Position numbers and translations under genes: made by a program
Assembly: GCA_902519835.1 (NCBI GenBank)
Contig: CABYLU010000004.1
Location: forward strand, 1-64,000
DNA from: an uncultured Pelagibacteraceae bacterium
GTDB taxonomy: Bacteria; Pseudomonadota; Alphaproteobacteria; Pelagibacterales; AG-422-B15
Reading direction: 5' to 3'
DNA length: 64,000 bases
The notes under the pieces: model-generated
Told to the model about the DNA's origin: nothing
Databases searched by the model: none
Seen by the model: only the letters and a program-made list of their open reading frames with translations
Part shown: positions 56,175 through 64,000 of the stretch, piece by piece
How the letters are laid out: each line of letters opens with the position of its first letter
Numbering within the stretch: the stretch's first letter is position 1

Positions 56175-56909
56175 CTACTTTTCACCTCTAATTTTTAAAA
56201 TTTGTTCGTATGCATCATTAATTCTCTGAAAGTTTTCTTTTGCTTTTTGAATAAGGCTTTTATCAGTAATACCTTTTGCCCGAACGATATCAGGATGATT
56301 TTTGCGAGCTAAATTTCTGTAAACTTTTTTTATTTCTGCAGATGTTTGAGATTTAGAAACGCCAAGCACCTTGTAGGGGTCTTCTTTGACAAATTCAGGT
56401 CGAGAATTTCTTAATCTATTGAACGTTGTTTGATCAATTCCAAAAATCTGGCTAACTTTTTTTATATATTTCAGTTCTGGAGCCGATAAATCATGGTCAG
56501 CATACCCAATTTCAAATAGGCCTAATATGACTTGCTCTAACATTTGTGGAGTCCGGTAGAAAGTATCTCTTAATTGCTGAGCATAAGGTTCAAATCCTGC
56601 ACTGGTTTGTGCAGCTTCTTTCCATATTGCTCCAACCTGTTTCATATTTTCTTGAGGTATTTTAAATATTTTTTTGAATTTTCTTATTTCGTCGTCAGTG
56701 ACTCTTCCATCTGCTTTTGCCAACTTTGCACAAAGCACTACAAGCCCTAGAGCATAAACACCTTGATTACTATTAAAGTTAGCTCCAGGATTTCTAAAGT
56801 TTGTTTTCTTTCCAAGAAAGTATGCACCTGCAGTAAATGCAAGTGCGCCTAAAGGGCCTGCTATCATATTTCCCAAAGAGGCTGCGATTAAATATTTCCA
56901 AATGTTCAT
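56175..56909 (-). CDS. djlA: DnaJ-like membrane co-chaperone (DjlA type, TerB + J domain)
   Basis: A 244-aa protein with an N-terminal glycine-rich membrane segment (10-32), a TerB-like helical domain (50-165) and a C-terminal J domain (177-240) with the DnaK-stimulating HPD at 205-207. This is the DjlA layout; it anchors DnaK at the inner membrane. Length is near the family norm. It diverges from an EamA gene. Confidence 0.9.
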   Translation of the reverse strand: MNIWKYLIAASLGNMIAGPLGALAFTAGAYFLGKKTNFRNPGANFNSNQGVYALGLVVLCAKLAKADGRVTDDEIRKFKKIFKIPQENMKQVGAIWKEAAQTSAGFEPYAQQLRDTFYRTPQMLEQVILGLFEIGYADHDLSAPELKYIKKVSQIFGIDQTTFNRLRNSRPEFVKEDPYKVLGVSKSQTSAEIKKVYRNLARKNHPDIVRAKGITDKSLIQKAKENFQRINDAYEQILKIRGEK

Positions 56910-56956
56910 AGGTTTAAAATTTGATTAATGATAATCTAAATTTTAATAAAATCTAT

Positions 56957-57859
56957 ATGAACAGAAATAATATTAAGTTGGGCGCTTTCTATATGCTGAT
57001 ATCTGTTACAGGTTTCAGCGTTATGGATATAGCAGTAAAATGGACAACTGCAGAATATTCAATAGGCATGGTCATTGCGGCACGTATGATAGGGGGCTTG
57101 ATCCCTCTTTTTCTTGTTGTACCCAAAGAAAGGTGGGGTAATTTTTTTCATACTACTAAACCCGGCTTGATGTTTATTAGAGCATTCACTGGAACAGCTG
57201 CACTTTTTTGTGTTTATGCAAGTCTTCATTATTTACCCCTTGCAACCACTGTAAGTCTCACATTTGCATCACCAATTTTTAGCACACTGCTGTCAATATT
57301 TATACTTGGTGAACTTGTAAGAGTAAGAAGATGGATTGCAATTGTGATTGGTTTTGCTGGAGTCTTGATCATAATCAATCCAACATCCAGTGAGTTTAGT
57401 GTCTACATGTTATTACCAATTTTATTTTGTGTATTCTTTGCGATGGTGTCGATTTCAATCCGTTTATTAAGTGAGACCGAACCCTCCTATTTGATTGCTT
57501 GGTATTTTACTTTATTTGGTTTCATTGCATCTTTATTTACAATTCCTTTTGGAGGATGGAAAATACCAGTATCTTGGTTTGACCTTGGAATTTTAACAGC
57601 TGTTGGAATTTTTGGAGGAATTGGAAACCTCGCTCTGACCTCAGCATTTAAGCATGCTGAAGTTTCTTTGGTTACACCTTTGAAATATCTAAGCTTAATT
57701 TATGGAATAATATTTGGTTATATGATTTGGAATGAGATACCTGCGTGGAATACTTATGTCGGTGCTGGATTTATTATATTATCAGCAATATTTATTCTCA
57801 GACGTGAGACTGCTCTTAAAAAAGAGATCCAACCAGAAAAATTTTCAATTCAGCGTTAA
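56957..57859 (+). CDS. EamA family (DMT) transporter
   Basis: A 300-aa membrane transporter with two EamA repeats; FSVMDIAVKWTTAEYSIGMV and VSLTFASPIFSTLLSIFILG lie in the first. The start at 56957 gives MNRNNIKLGAFYM; an in-frame upstream ATG (56921) adds 12 polar residues with no clear role. Its stop overlaps the crotonase gene by 4 bp. Substrate unknown. Confidence 0.87.
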   Translation: MNRNNIKLGAFYMLISVTGFSVMDIAVKWTTAEYSIGMVIAARMIGGLIPLFLVVPKERWGNFFHTTKPGLMFIRAFTGTAALFCVYASLHYLPLATTVSLTFASPIFSTLLSIFILGELVRVRRWIAIVIGFAGVLIIINPTSSEFSVYMLLPILFCVFFAMVSISIRLLSETEPSYLIAWYFTLFGFIASLFTIPFGGWKIPVSWFDLGILTAVGIFGGIGNLALTSAFKHAEVSLVTPLKYLSLIYGIIFGYMIWNEIPAWNTYVGAGFIILSAIFILRRETALKKEIQPEKFSIQR

Positions 57860-58620
57860 TTTTTATTTAAAAAAATGTCTATACCCTTCTTAGTTTCAGG
57901 CATTTGTAGATTTTCAACCATTGCTTTACTTGCAAAGTCGTAGGCATCTGAAATTTTCATTGCTGACTGCTTGTATAATGTTTCTTTCGTGAGCGCGAGT
58001 ACTTCGGGTGTATGATCACAAACTTGTTGAGAAAATAGTTCGACCCTTTTATCTAATTCATCATCTTCTAAATATTCGTTGATGAGCCCTGCTTCTTGTG
58101 CTCTTTGAGCATTAAGAGGCTGACCGCTCACTAATAATTCCATAACATTTTTTGAGGATATTGCACGGGCTACAGATACTGATGGTTGATGACAGCCAAA
58201 ATTAAAGTTTATACCACCAAGTGCAAATCTTGCTGATTTAGAACTAAAAACACAATCCATTATACTGACTAATCCCAGTCCGCCAGCGGTTGCAATACCT
58301 CTTACTTTAGCAACAAAAATCTTTGGACTTGTTCTAATTTTCATTAACATTTCAGAGCACTCCGCAAATAGAAGTTCTTGTGATTTTTTATCATTATTCT
58401 TAATCATCTCTTGAACTTCATTAAAACTATGTCCGCTACAAAAGATTTTTTCATTTGAACTTTCAAATATAACAAGTTTGTGATCTTTGGAATGATTTAC
58501 ACGATCTATCTCCATTTTAATTGCTGACATCATCTCCATGGTCAGGCAATTTGCTGGTGCATCATTAAGAGTAAGCGTTACAACTTGTCCATCATCTTTA
58601 CTGACTAAAATATCCGTCAT
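57856..58620 (-). CDS. Enoyl-CoA hydratase/isomerase family protein (ECHDC3-like)
   Basis: A 254-aa crotonase-fold protein. FCSGHSFNEV and VRGIATAGGLGLVSIMDCVF form the oxyanion hole; the GINFNFGCHQPSVSVARAI stretch resembles the ECHDC3 group, in which the usual catalytic Glu pair is lacking, so its reaction is unclear. Coupled to the upstream alaX-like gene by a 4-bp overlap. Confidence 0.85.
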   Translation of the reverse strand: MTDILVSKDDGQVVTLTLNDAPANCLTMEMMSAIKMEIDRVNHSKDHKLVIFESSNEKIFCSGHSFNEVQEMIKNNDKKSQELLFAECSEMLMKIRTSPKIFVAKVRGIATAGGLGLVSIMDCVFSSKSARFALGGINFNFGCHQPSVSVARAISSKNVMELLVSGQPLNAQRAQEAGLINEYLEDDELDKRVELFSQQVCDHTPEVLALTKETLYKQSAMKISDAYDFASKAMVENLQMPETKKGIDIFLNKN

Positions 58621-59336
58621 GTACTAAACCTTATATTAATTCGCCTGTTTCTCTTACCTTTATTTTCAATCTTTCCAATCTCAAGTGGTCCAATTTCTTT
58701 CGTAGATTGGCAATGTGTTCCTCCACAACATTGAAGATCAATAATGTTTTCTCCCTCACCAATTTGAACTGTTTGTACTTTGTTATCTATAACTGGAGGT
58801 GAAACGGCAGCCCCTTTCGCTAAGTGAGGATTTGATTTAAGTTCATCTCCTGTAATTTGATTTATGATTATGGGATAGTCTTTACTAATAATATCCCTAA
58901 TCTTCTCATTTAACTCTTCTTTATTTAGCATTGATGGATCAACGTCAAAATCTATTCTTGATTTAGCGCTTCCAACCGATGCACCTGTTATAAGAGCGTC
59001 AACTAAGCTACATAAAATGTGGCAACTCGAATGCATTTTCATATGGGCATATCTGAGTTCCCAATTGATCTTAAGTTCAGCGGATTGATTAATTAAGCTT
59101 TGATCAATGGGACCATCAACAATATGCAAAATTTCATTCGGCTTTGATCCTTTTTTAGTATCTACAACTTTGAGAACTTGGTCCTTTAATACAATCTCGC
59201 CTTGATCTCCAGGTTGTCCACCTGACTCTGCATAAAAAATTGTTCTATCCAATTTTATTATATTTTCTTCAACTCCAATAATACTGGCTTCTGTTTCTTT
59301 TAAGTAACTATCTTGATTGAAAAGAAGGTCAGTCAT
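58617..59336 (-). CDS. Alanyl-tRNA editing protein (AlaX type)
   Basis: A 239-aa stand-alone editing domain that removes Ser or Gly wrongly attached to tRNA-Ala. The zinc motif is H102-x3-H106 (MHSSCH), with the second half CCGGTHCQST; FYAESGGQPGDQG is the N-terminal motif. The ATG at 59336 is chosen since it starts at the domain; a frame extension to 59402 overlaps the GS-like gene. Sits 4 bp after that gene. Confidence 0.9.
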   Translation of the reverse strand: MTDLLFNQDSYLKETEASIIGVEENIIKLDRTIFYAESGGQPGDQGEIVLKDQVLKVVDTKKGSKPNEILHIVDGPIDQSLINQSAELKINWELRYAHMKMHSSCHILCSLVDALITGASVGSAKSRIDFDVDPSMLNKEELNEKIRDIISKDYPIIINQITGDELKSNPHLAKGAAVSPPVIDNKVQTVQIGEGENIIDLQCCGGTHCQSTKEIGPLEIGKIENKGKRNRRINIRFST

Positions 59337-59340
59337 AAAT

Positions 59341-60711
59341 CTATAAATAAAAATCGTATTCTTCCGAAGGTATGAAACTGTTATCCATATGTTCAAATTC
59401 ACCTTCTTTGGCTGATACGTATAAATCGAGATACTCTTTTCCTAAATACTTAGATAAAATTTTTGATTCTTGAAAACGATTTAATGCAGACTCCATATTT
59501 TTTGGCATTTCAGGATCAGCAGTCTTATCAGCGCCTTCAGTGTTATCAAAACTTACTTGGTCTGTTGGTGAGAGTTTTTTTGTAAGTCCATGATGAAGTC
59601 CTGAAAGGATACAGGCTAAAACAAGATATGGATTTGCATCAGCTGATGCTACCCGGTGTTCAATTCTTTTTGCGCTATCTGATCCAGCGGGTATTCTCAA
59701 TGAAACATCTCTTCGATTCCAAGACCAACTTTTATTTACAGGAACAAAATTTCGGGTTTGTAATCTTCGATAACCATTTCTATTTGGAATAAAAATTGGA
59801 AATGAGTCATAAAAAGTTTCTTGAAAACCAGCTAAAGCATTCTTTAACTTATCATTTCCGTAACGATTCTTAGTTGCAAAAATATTTTTTCCATCATCAT
59901 CGTACACTGAAATATGCAGGTGCATTCCATTTCCAGTCTCCTCAAGAAATGGCTTTGCCATAAATGTTGCTTCAAAACCATGCTTTGCAGTTGTTTCTTT
60001 TATTATTCTTCTTAACATTGCTGCATCATCCGCTGCTTTAAGCAGATCACCGGTATGCTTTAAATTAATTTCGTACTGGCCAGCAGCAAATTCACTTGAA
60101 GCTGTTGTTGCAGGGATATCTTGAATTTTACAGTTCTCGTTAATTTCATTAAATAAATCCCCAAACATATCAAGGTCAGGAATTCCATATACATGAGTTT
60201 TACTTGCACCTAATGCAGGGACTGGCTTGCCTTCCTCATTTCTTTTCTTATCCAACAAATAAAACTCTAATTCAAAAGCTACTACTGGATTAAATCCGGT
60301 GCCTTTGAATTTATTCATTACTTTTTCTAAAATATTTCTTGGGTCAACTTCCGCAGGATTTTCTATTACACCCCATTTTTCCTGTTCTTTTCTCATAGAA
60401 ATTAGTACTTGAAGAACCTTGCTATCCCAAGGGACGGGCTTTATGGAATTTTTAACGGGCATTAAAACCCCATCTGGATCTCCGTCAGTCCAACCAAGAT
60501 TCATCGTGTTGGTTACGCCACCGAGGACATCTAAATAAAATGCTGAAAAAGGTAACAATACACCATCTGAAAAAATTTTATCTGCCTCTAGTACTGGAAA
60601 TCTTTTTCCCCTCACATATCCACAGAGGTCTGTAAATATTGCGTCTACATATTGGATATTATGATGACGATTAAGCACTTCATCAAATTCTGATTGTGTT
60701 GCAAGTTCCAT
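59341..60711 (-). CDS. Glutamine synthetase family protein (gamma-glutamylpolyamine synthetase-like)
   Basis: A 456-aa GS-fold ligase of the PuuA type, not GlnA. Metal and ATP residues appear in AFELEFYLLDKK, SSEFAAGQYEINL, NGMHLHISV and RIEHRVASADANPYLVLA. The N-terminal beta-grasp has DLCGYVRGKRFP. PuuA-type enzymes join glutamate to putrescine or other amines. The neighbours (RO-like protein, amidase, polyamine-type binding protein) fit amine use. 18 bp after the RO-like gene. Confidence 0.88.
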   Translation of the reverse strand: MELATQSEFDEVLNRHHNIQYVDAIFTDLCGYVRGKRFPVLEADKIFSDGVLLPFSAFYLDVLGGVTNTMNLGWTDGDPDGVLMPVKNSIKPVPWDSKVLQVLISMRKEQEKWGVIENPAEVDPRNILEKVMNKFKGTGFNPVVAFELEFYLLDKKRNEEGKPVPALGASKTHVYGIPDLDMFGDLFNEINENCKIQDIPATTASSEFAAGQYEINLKHTGDLLKAADDAAMLRRIIKETTAKHGFEATFMAKPFLEETGNGMHLHISVYDDDGKNIFATKNRYGNDKLKNALAGFQETFYDSFPIFIPNRNGYRRLQTRNFVPVNKSWSWNRRDVSLRIPAGSDSAKRIEHRVASADANPYLVLACILSGLHHGLTKKLSPTDQVSFDNTEGADKTADPEMPKNMESALNRFQESKILSKYLGKEYLDLYVSAKEGEFEHMDNSFIPSEEYDFYL

Positions 60712-60729
60712 ATAGGTATCGAATTAAGA

Positions 60730-61824
60730 TTAGACTAAGTCGTTCAGGTGTGTCTGTAAATGATTAAGGTAAAATTTCTGATATTGAACTAAGCTCGTCT
60801 CTAAATCCCCATATTTGCCAGGCTGATAGGACCTGCTTTCAATTCCCTTTTGATTCATTTCACATAACTGGGAATCTTCAGTAGAAGTTTGGTCCCACAA
60901 AAAAATCATTTTATCGACATCAACTTCTGCATCTTTATGAGTTACCCAATATTGGGTCACTACTGTTTTATTTTGATTAATTGGTGAGAATAAAAAAAGT
61001 ATCACAAATTCGTTATTTGCAACAAAGCTGTTAAATGGGCTGAAACCAATTGCAGTATAACCATTGTCAGCACCAATCTCCCTAAAATCACCCATCAATG
61101 TTGAACAAGAATAGCTGCCATCCATTGTTTCTGATGCGATACCTTCAGGTAAAGGTGTGCGCTCTGCAATTCTAAAATATTTTGAGTCATGCTCACTGTA
61201 CTCTCCAACAAATAAACCTCTTTTTAAAGTTTGTTCTGTCCACTCTTTAATACGTTTTGTAAGTTTAGGGGCCTCAATTCCTGAGCCAACACCTGCTCCA
61301 TAAGAATTACAGTAATCTTCACCATGCACACTTAGATAATCTTTGTGCGTAAATTCGCCTCCCCAGCAATGAGCGCATTCTTTAAAATTATGAATTGTAG
61401 CTAAATGTGAAGCATTAAAAATAAAATCTTTTTGAAAAGCAATCTTGCCATCATTAAGTCCATGAATTTTGATGTATGGTTCAAGTGGTTTAATGAATTC
61501 ATCAAATGAATAGGGAGAGTTTGATAAATTGATGAATACTAAACTCTCATACACTTTTAAATGACACTTAATATTTGGATCAGATGCGGAAATTGAAAGT
61601 TGATTATCATCTGTTTTTTTTATCTCTATAAATCCTTTATTTAAGTTGTATGTAAAAATATCGTTTTGATTAAAGTACGAGAGATGGGTGAGAAAAACCC
61701 ATTGTTTTTTGAAAATTGCATCATAACTTGCATGAAATATCTCTGAATTTGTAAAGAAAAGTTGATCCATTCCTGCGTGTGGATCTTGGCTTTGTATTAA
61801 ACTTTTGATTTTTTCACTTATCAT
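60730..61824 (-). CDS. Ring-hydroxylating oxygenase alpha-subunit-like protein without a Rieske domain
   Basis: A 364-aa protein that aligns by motif with alpha subunits of the GbcA/stachydrine-demethylase group: DPHAGMDQLFFTNSEIF and FKKQWVFLTHLS at the start, then HNFKECAHCWGGEFTH and a C-terminus with TSTEDSQLCEMNQKGIESRS. Between residues 80 and 90, where about 80 residues holding CxH and CxxH should bind the 2Fe-2S cluster, there is nothing: no CxH/CxxH pair exists in the protein. Mononuclear-iron His candidates H152 and H160 remain but with wider spacing. The frame is intact, so it is a domain loss, not a frameshift. Confidence 0.75.
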   Translation of the reverse strand: MISEKIKSLIQSQDPHAGMDQLFFTNSEIFHASYDAIFKKQWVFLTHLSYFNQNDIFTYNLNKGFIEIKKTDDNQLSISASDPNIKCHLKVYESLVFINLSNSPYSFDEFIKPLEPYIKIHGLNDGKIAFQKDFIFNASHLATIHNFKECAHCWGGEFTHKDYLSVHGEDYCNSYGAGVGSGIEAPKLTKRIKEWTEQTLKRGLFVGEYSEHDSKYFRIAERTPLPEGIASETMDGSYSCSTLMGDFREIGADNGYTAIGFSPFNSFVANNEFVILFLFSPINQNKTVVTQYWVTHKDAEVDVDKMIFLWDQTSTEDSQLCEMNQKGIESRSYQPGKYGDLETSLVQYQKFYLNHLQTHLNDLV

Positions 61825-61876
61825 AAATAATTTTCAATATATTTTAATAATTGTTAAATTTAAATAAAAAATCATC

Positions 61877-63370
61877 ATGAATGATACTGATATTGAAATT
61901 TGTTATTTATCCGCTTCAGATACATTAAAGAAGTATAAAGAAAAAAAATTATCTCCAGTTGAAGTCCTGTCGGCTGTAATTAAAAGAATAGAAACAGTTA
62001 ATCCCAAGATAAATGCATTTAATTATCTTGATTTTGATAAGTCTATAGAACTTGCAAAAGAGTCTGAGAAAAAATTTTTCAATAATAATAATGTTCTGCC
62101 TCTTGAAGGATTACCTTTAGCAATAAAAGACGAAGTGAATATAAAAGGACAACCAAATCGTAATGGTTGCTTACTTCTCAAGAATAATATCGCACAGAAA
62201 ACTGATATTGATGTTGAAACAATAGTCAATTCTGGCGCGATACTTCACGGTCGCACAACCAATCCAGAATTTTCTCTCACTTCTTTTTGTCACTCAAAAC
62301 TTAATGGCGTAACAAGAAACCCTTGGAACTTAGATATGACACCTGGTGGATCAAGTGGAGGCAGTGCGGCTGCATTAGCTTCAGGTTGTGCAATGTTGAC
62401 AACAGGAAGTGACATTGGGGGTTCAATAAGAATACCAGCAGGCGCATGTGGAGTAGTTGGATACAAGCCACCTCATGGAAGAAATGCTCAAAGTTATCCA
62501 TTCAATCATGACCCTTACTGTGTAACAGGACCACTCGCAAGAACAGTGGTTGATACTGCAATGATGCAAAACATTATGTGTGGACCAAACCAAAAAGACA
62601 TAACATCTTTACGTCCAAAAAAAACATTGCCATTAAATTACGAAAATATTAAAAATTGGAAAATTGCTTATTCAATGGACTTAGGTTTTTTTGAGATTGA
62701 TAAAGAAGTGGAGCAGAACACGCTGACGGCATTAAAAAAATTTGAAAGTCTTGGATGTCAGGTCACAGAGGTGAAACTTAATTGGAAAAAAGATGAAGTA
62801 AATTCGGTTTGCTTCAGTCATTATGCAAATTCTTTTTATAAAGAAATTTCTGAGCTTTTAGATTCTGAAAAAGAGCAGCTGAGTGATTACACAAAAATGT
62901 TCAGTGGTGTTACTGAAATGCACATTGACTCCTTAAAAAATAATAAAAAAATGTATCACGAACAAATTGGTGCTCACTTGGGTTATGGCGTTGAAGAAAG
63001 TGCAGTGGTGACTGGAAAAATGTATGAAGAAATTGGTCCAATATTAGAAAAATATGATTTATTTATTTGCCCTACCAATGCCTTACCGGCAATCAAAGCA
63101 GATATTGATATAGTTAACGAACGCGTCATTATTAATGGAAAAGAACAAGAATGTGCTGACTTTGCATGGTGCATGTCCCACCCATTCAATATGTTGGGTA
63201 AACTGCCAGTCCTTTCCGTACCCTCTGGCTTTAGTTCAAATCAAGTGCCTACCGGCATTCAGATTATTTCACGCTCCTACAGTGATGAACTAGTATTTCA
63301 AGGAGGATACAACTACGAAATGGTCGATCCATGGCTAAATAATGCCAAAAATCGGCCAGTTTTTGATTGA
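61877..63370 (+). CDS. Amidase (amidase-signature family)
   Basis: A 497-aa amidohydrolase. The Ser-cisSer-Lys triad is K84 (AIKDEVNIKG), S159 (TPGGSSGGSAA) and S183 (GSDIGGSIRIPAG). It cuts amide bonds of small molecules; a role on amides from amine breakdown fits the neighbours but is inferred. It diverges from the RO-like gene with 52 bp between starts. Confidence 0.92.
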   Translation: MNDTDIEICYLSASDTLKKYKEKKLSPVEVLSAVIKRIETVNPKINAFNYLDFDKSIELAKESEKKFFNNNNVLPLEGLPLAIKDEVNIKGQPNRNGCLLLKNNIAQKTDIDVETIVNSGAILHGRTTNPEFSLTSFCHSKLNGVTRNPWNLDMTPGGSSGGSAAALASGCAMLTTGSDIGGSIRIPAGACGVVGYKPPHGRNAQSYPFNHDPYCVTGPLARTVVDTAMMQNIMCGPNQKDITSLRPKKTLPLNYENIKNWKIAYSMDLGFFEIDKEVEQNTLTALKKFESLGCQVTEVKLNWKKDEVNSVCFSHYANSFYKEISELLDSEKEQLSDYTKMFSGVTEMHIDSLKNNKKMYHEQIGAHLGYGVEESAVVTGKMYEEIGPILEKYDLFICPTNALPAIKADIDIVNERVIINGKEQECADFAWCMSHPFNMLGKLPVLSVPSGFSSNQVPTGIQIISRSYSDELVFQGGYNYEMVDPWLNNAKNRPVFD

Positions 63371-63439
63371 TATAGTATTGACCAGTTTATCCAGAGGTGT
63401 ACAATTTTTTCAGATTAAACAAAAAAAGGATAATTAATT

Positions 63440-64000
63440 ATGCCAAAATACGATGTAACTAAAAAGTTCATTGATAACTTGCGAGAAGGCAAGGTAAGTC
63501 GTAGGTCTTTTGTAAAGGGTATGGGTGCAGCTGGTGTTCTAGGTTTAACATCCGGTCTTGTTCCTGCTACTAATGCATTTGCATCTACTGGACGTGCTTT
63601 TGTTTGGGGCGGTTATGATGACGATGGTCTATTTGGACCATATGTTGAAGCTCACGGATCACCAGAATATTCAACTTTTGGAGATGCGGAAGAAGGTCTT
63701 CAAAAATTAAAAGCTGGTTTTGAAGTTGATGTTGCTTGGCCTTGCCAAGGTGAAATTGCACGATGGGTAAGAGCTGGTGTTATTCAGCCACTGGACACAT
63801 CAAGATTAGAAAACTGGGGAGATATGTTCCCAGAAGTTAGAGACTTACCAAGTGGTATAGTTAACGGACAAAACTATTTTGCACCGGTTGACTGGGGAGA
63901 CACAAGTATTGTGTACAACACTGATAAAGTCACTTGGATGCAACCAGGTAATGAAAGTCTATATCTCTTAGAAGATCCAAGAATGAAAGGTAAAGTTGGA
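63440..64000 (+). CDS. Polyamine-type ABC substrate-binding protein, N-terminal part (runs off window)
   Basis: The first 187 codons of a periplasmic binding protein of the spermidine/putrescine (PotD/PotF) family. The twin-arginine signal is SRRSFVKGMGAAGVLGL (residues 20-36) with likely cleavage near residue 49, so it is exported folded by Tat. The mature part has FEVDVAWPCQGEIARWVRAG, IQPLD and DWGDTSIVYNTDKV. It follows the amidase by 69 bp on the same strand. Confidence 0.88.
   Translation, partial: MPKYDVTKKFIDNLREGKVSRRSFVKGMGAAGVLGLTSGLVPATNAFASTGRAFVWGGYDDDGLFGPYVEAHGSPEYSTFGDAEEGLQKLKAGFEVDVAWPCQGEIARWVRAGVIQPLDTSRLENWGDMFPEVRDLPSGIVNGQNYFAPVDWGDTSIVYNTDKVTWMQPGNESLYLLEDPRMKGKVG

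Noticed and set aside
1-64000. CRISPR arrays, insertion sequences, long tandem repeats, rRNA
   Set aside because: Read-through of both strands showed no regularly spaced repeats, transposase-like frames or rRNA stretches. Simple AT-rich runs are frequent and were ignored.

Overview
The window is a gene-dense, strongly AT-rich piece of a bacterial chromosome, most likely from a small-genome pelagic alphaproteobacterium. The grounds are gene order and content: infC-rpmI-rplT-pheS-pheT, aroA-cmk-rpsA-ihfB-pyrF, trpF-trpB-trpA-accD-folC and kdsD-lptC-lptA-lptB are typical alphaproteobacterial blocks. The FYDLN-type zinc-ribbon protein is typical of that class, intergenic gaps are tiny, and many genes overlap by 1-28 bp. 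The exact clade (SAR11-like, AEGEAN-169/HIMB59-like or other) cannot be fixed from the sequence alone. No insertion sequence, integrase, CRISPR array or rRNA was seen. Two tRNAs (Ser-GGA, Ala-GGC) and one unexplained structured RNA are present.

Layout. 0-8 kb: end of a MATE exporter, an amino-acid ABC binding protein and permease, a frameshifted selO, yjbQ, a cytochrome c'/b561 pair, a carboxyltransferase coupled to an Asp/Glu-racemase-like enzyme, and a LysE exporter. 7.9-8.1 kb: a GC-rich structured RNA with its own promoter and terminator. 8-13 kb: MFS transporter, gamma-glutamyltransferase flanked by a small membrane-protein gene and a copy of that gene's tail, and a real ACC deaminase. 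12.9-23 kb: a leftward translation block (two glycosyltransferases, thrS, infC, rpmI, rplT, pheS, pheT, lepA, tRNA-Ser). 23-34 kb: hydrolase, EamA exporter, queG, glutamate synthase gltDB behind a 15-bp inverted repeat, uppP. 34-38 kb: RNase D and LPS export. 38-48 kb: the aroA-to-folC block with overlapping trpF-trpB-trpA-accD. 48-55 kb: leftward nuclease-rich region (rmuC, sbcB, two unknown genes, an HNH-type protein, a secreted nuclease), fieF, pdxH. 56-64 kb: amine-linked catabolic genes around a ring-hydroxylating-oxygenase-like protein that has no Rieske domain, an amidase and a Tat-exported polyamine-type binding protein.

Three items stand out. (1) trpB and trpA sit in the normal trp locus, but both have rewritten active-site and interface residues. 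The partners of the best-known inter-subunit salt bridge are lost on both sides. (2) A Rieske-oxygenase alpha subunit has lost exactly its Rieske cluster domain. (3) A five-gene overlapping operon (HNH-type protein, HTH-type protein, 86-aa unknown, exonuclease I, RmuC) looks like an undescribed DNA-processing or defence unit with its own promoter.
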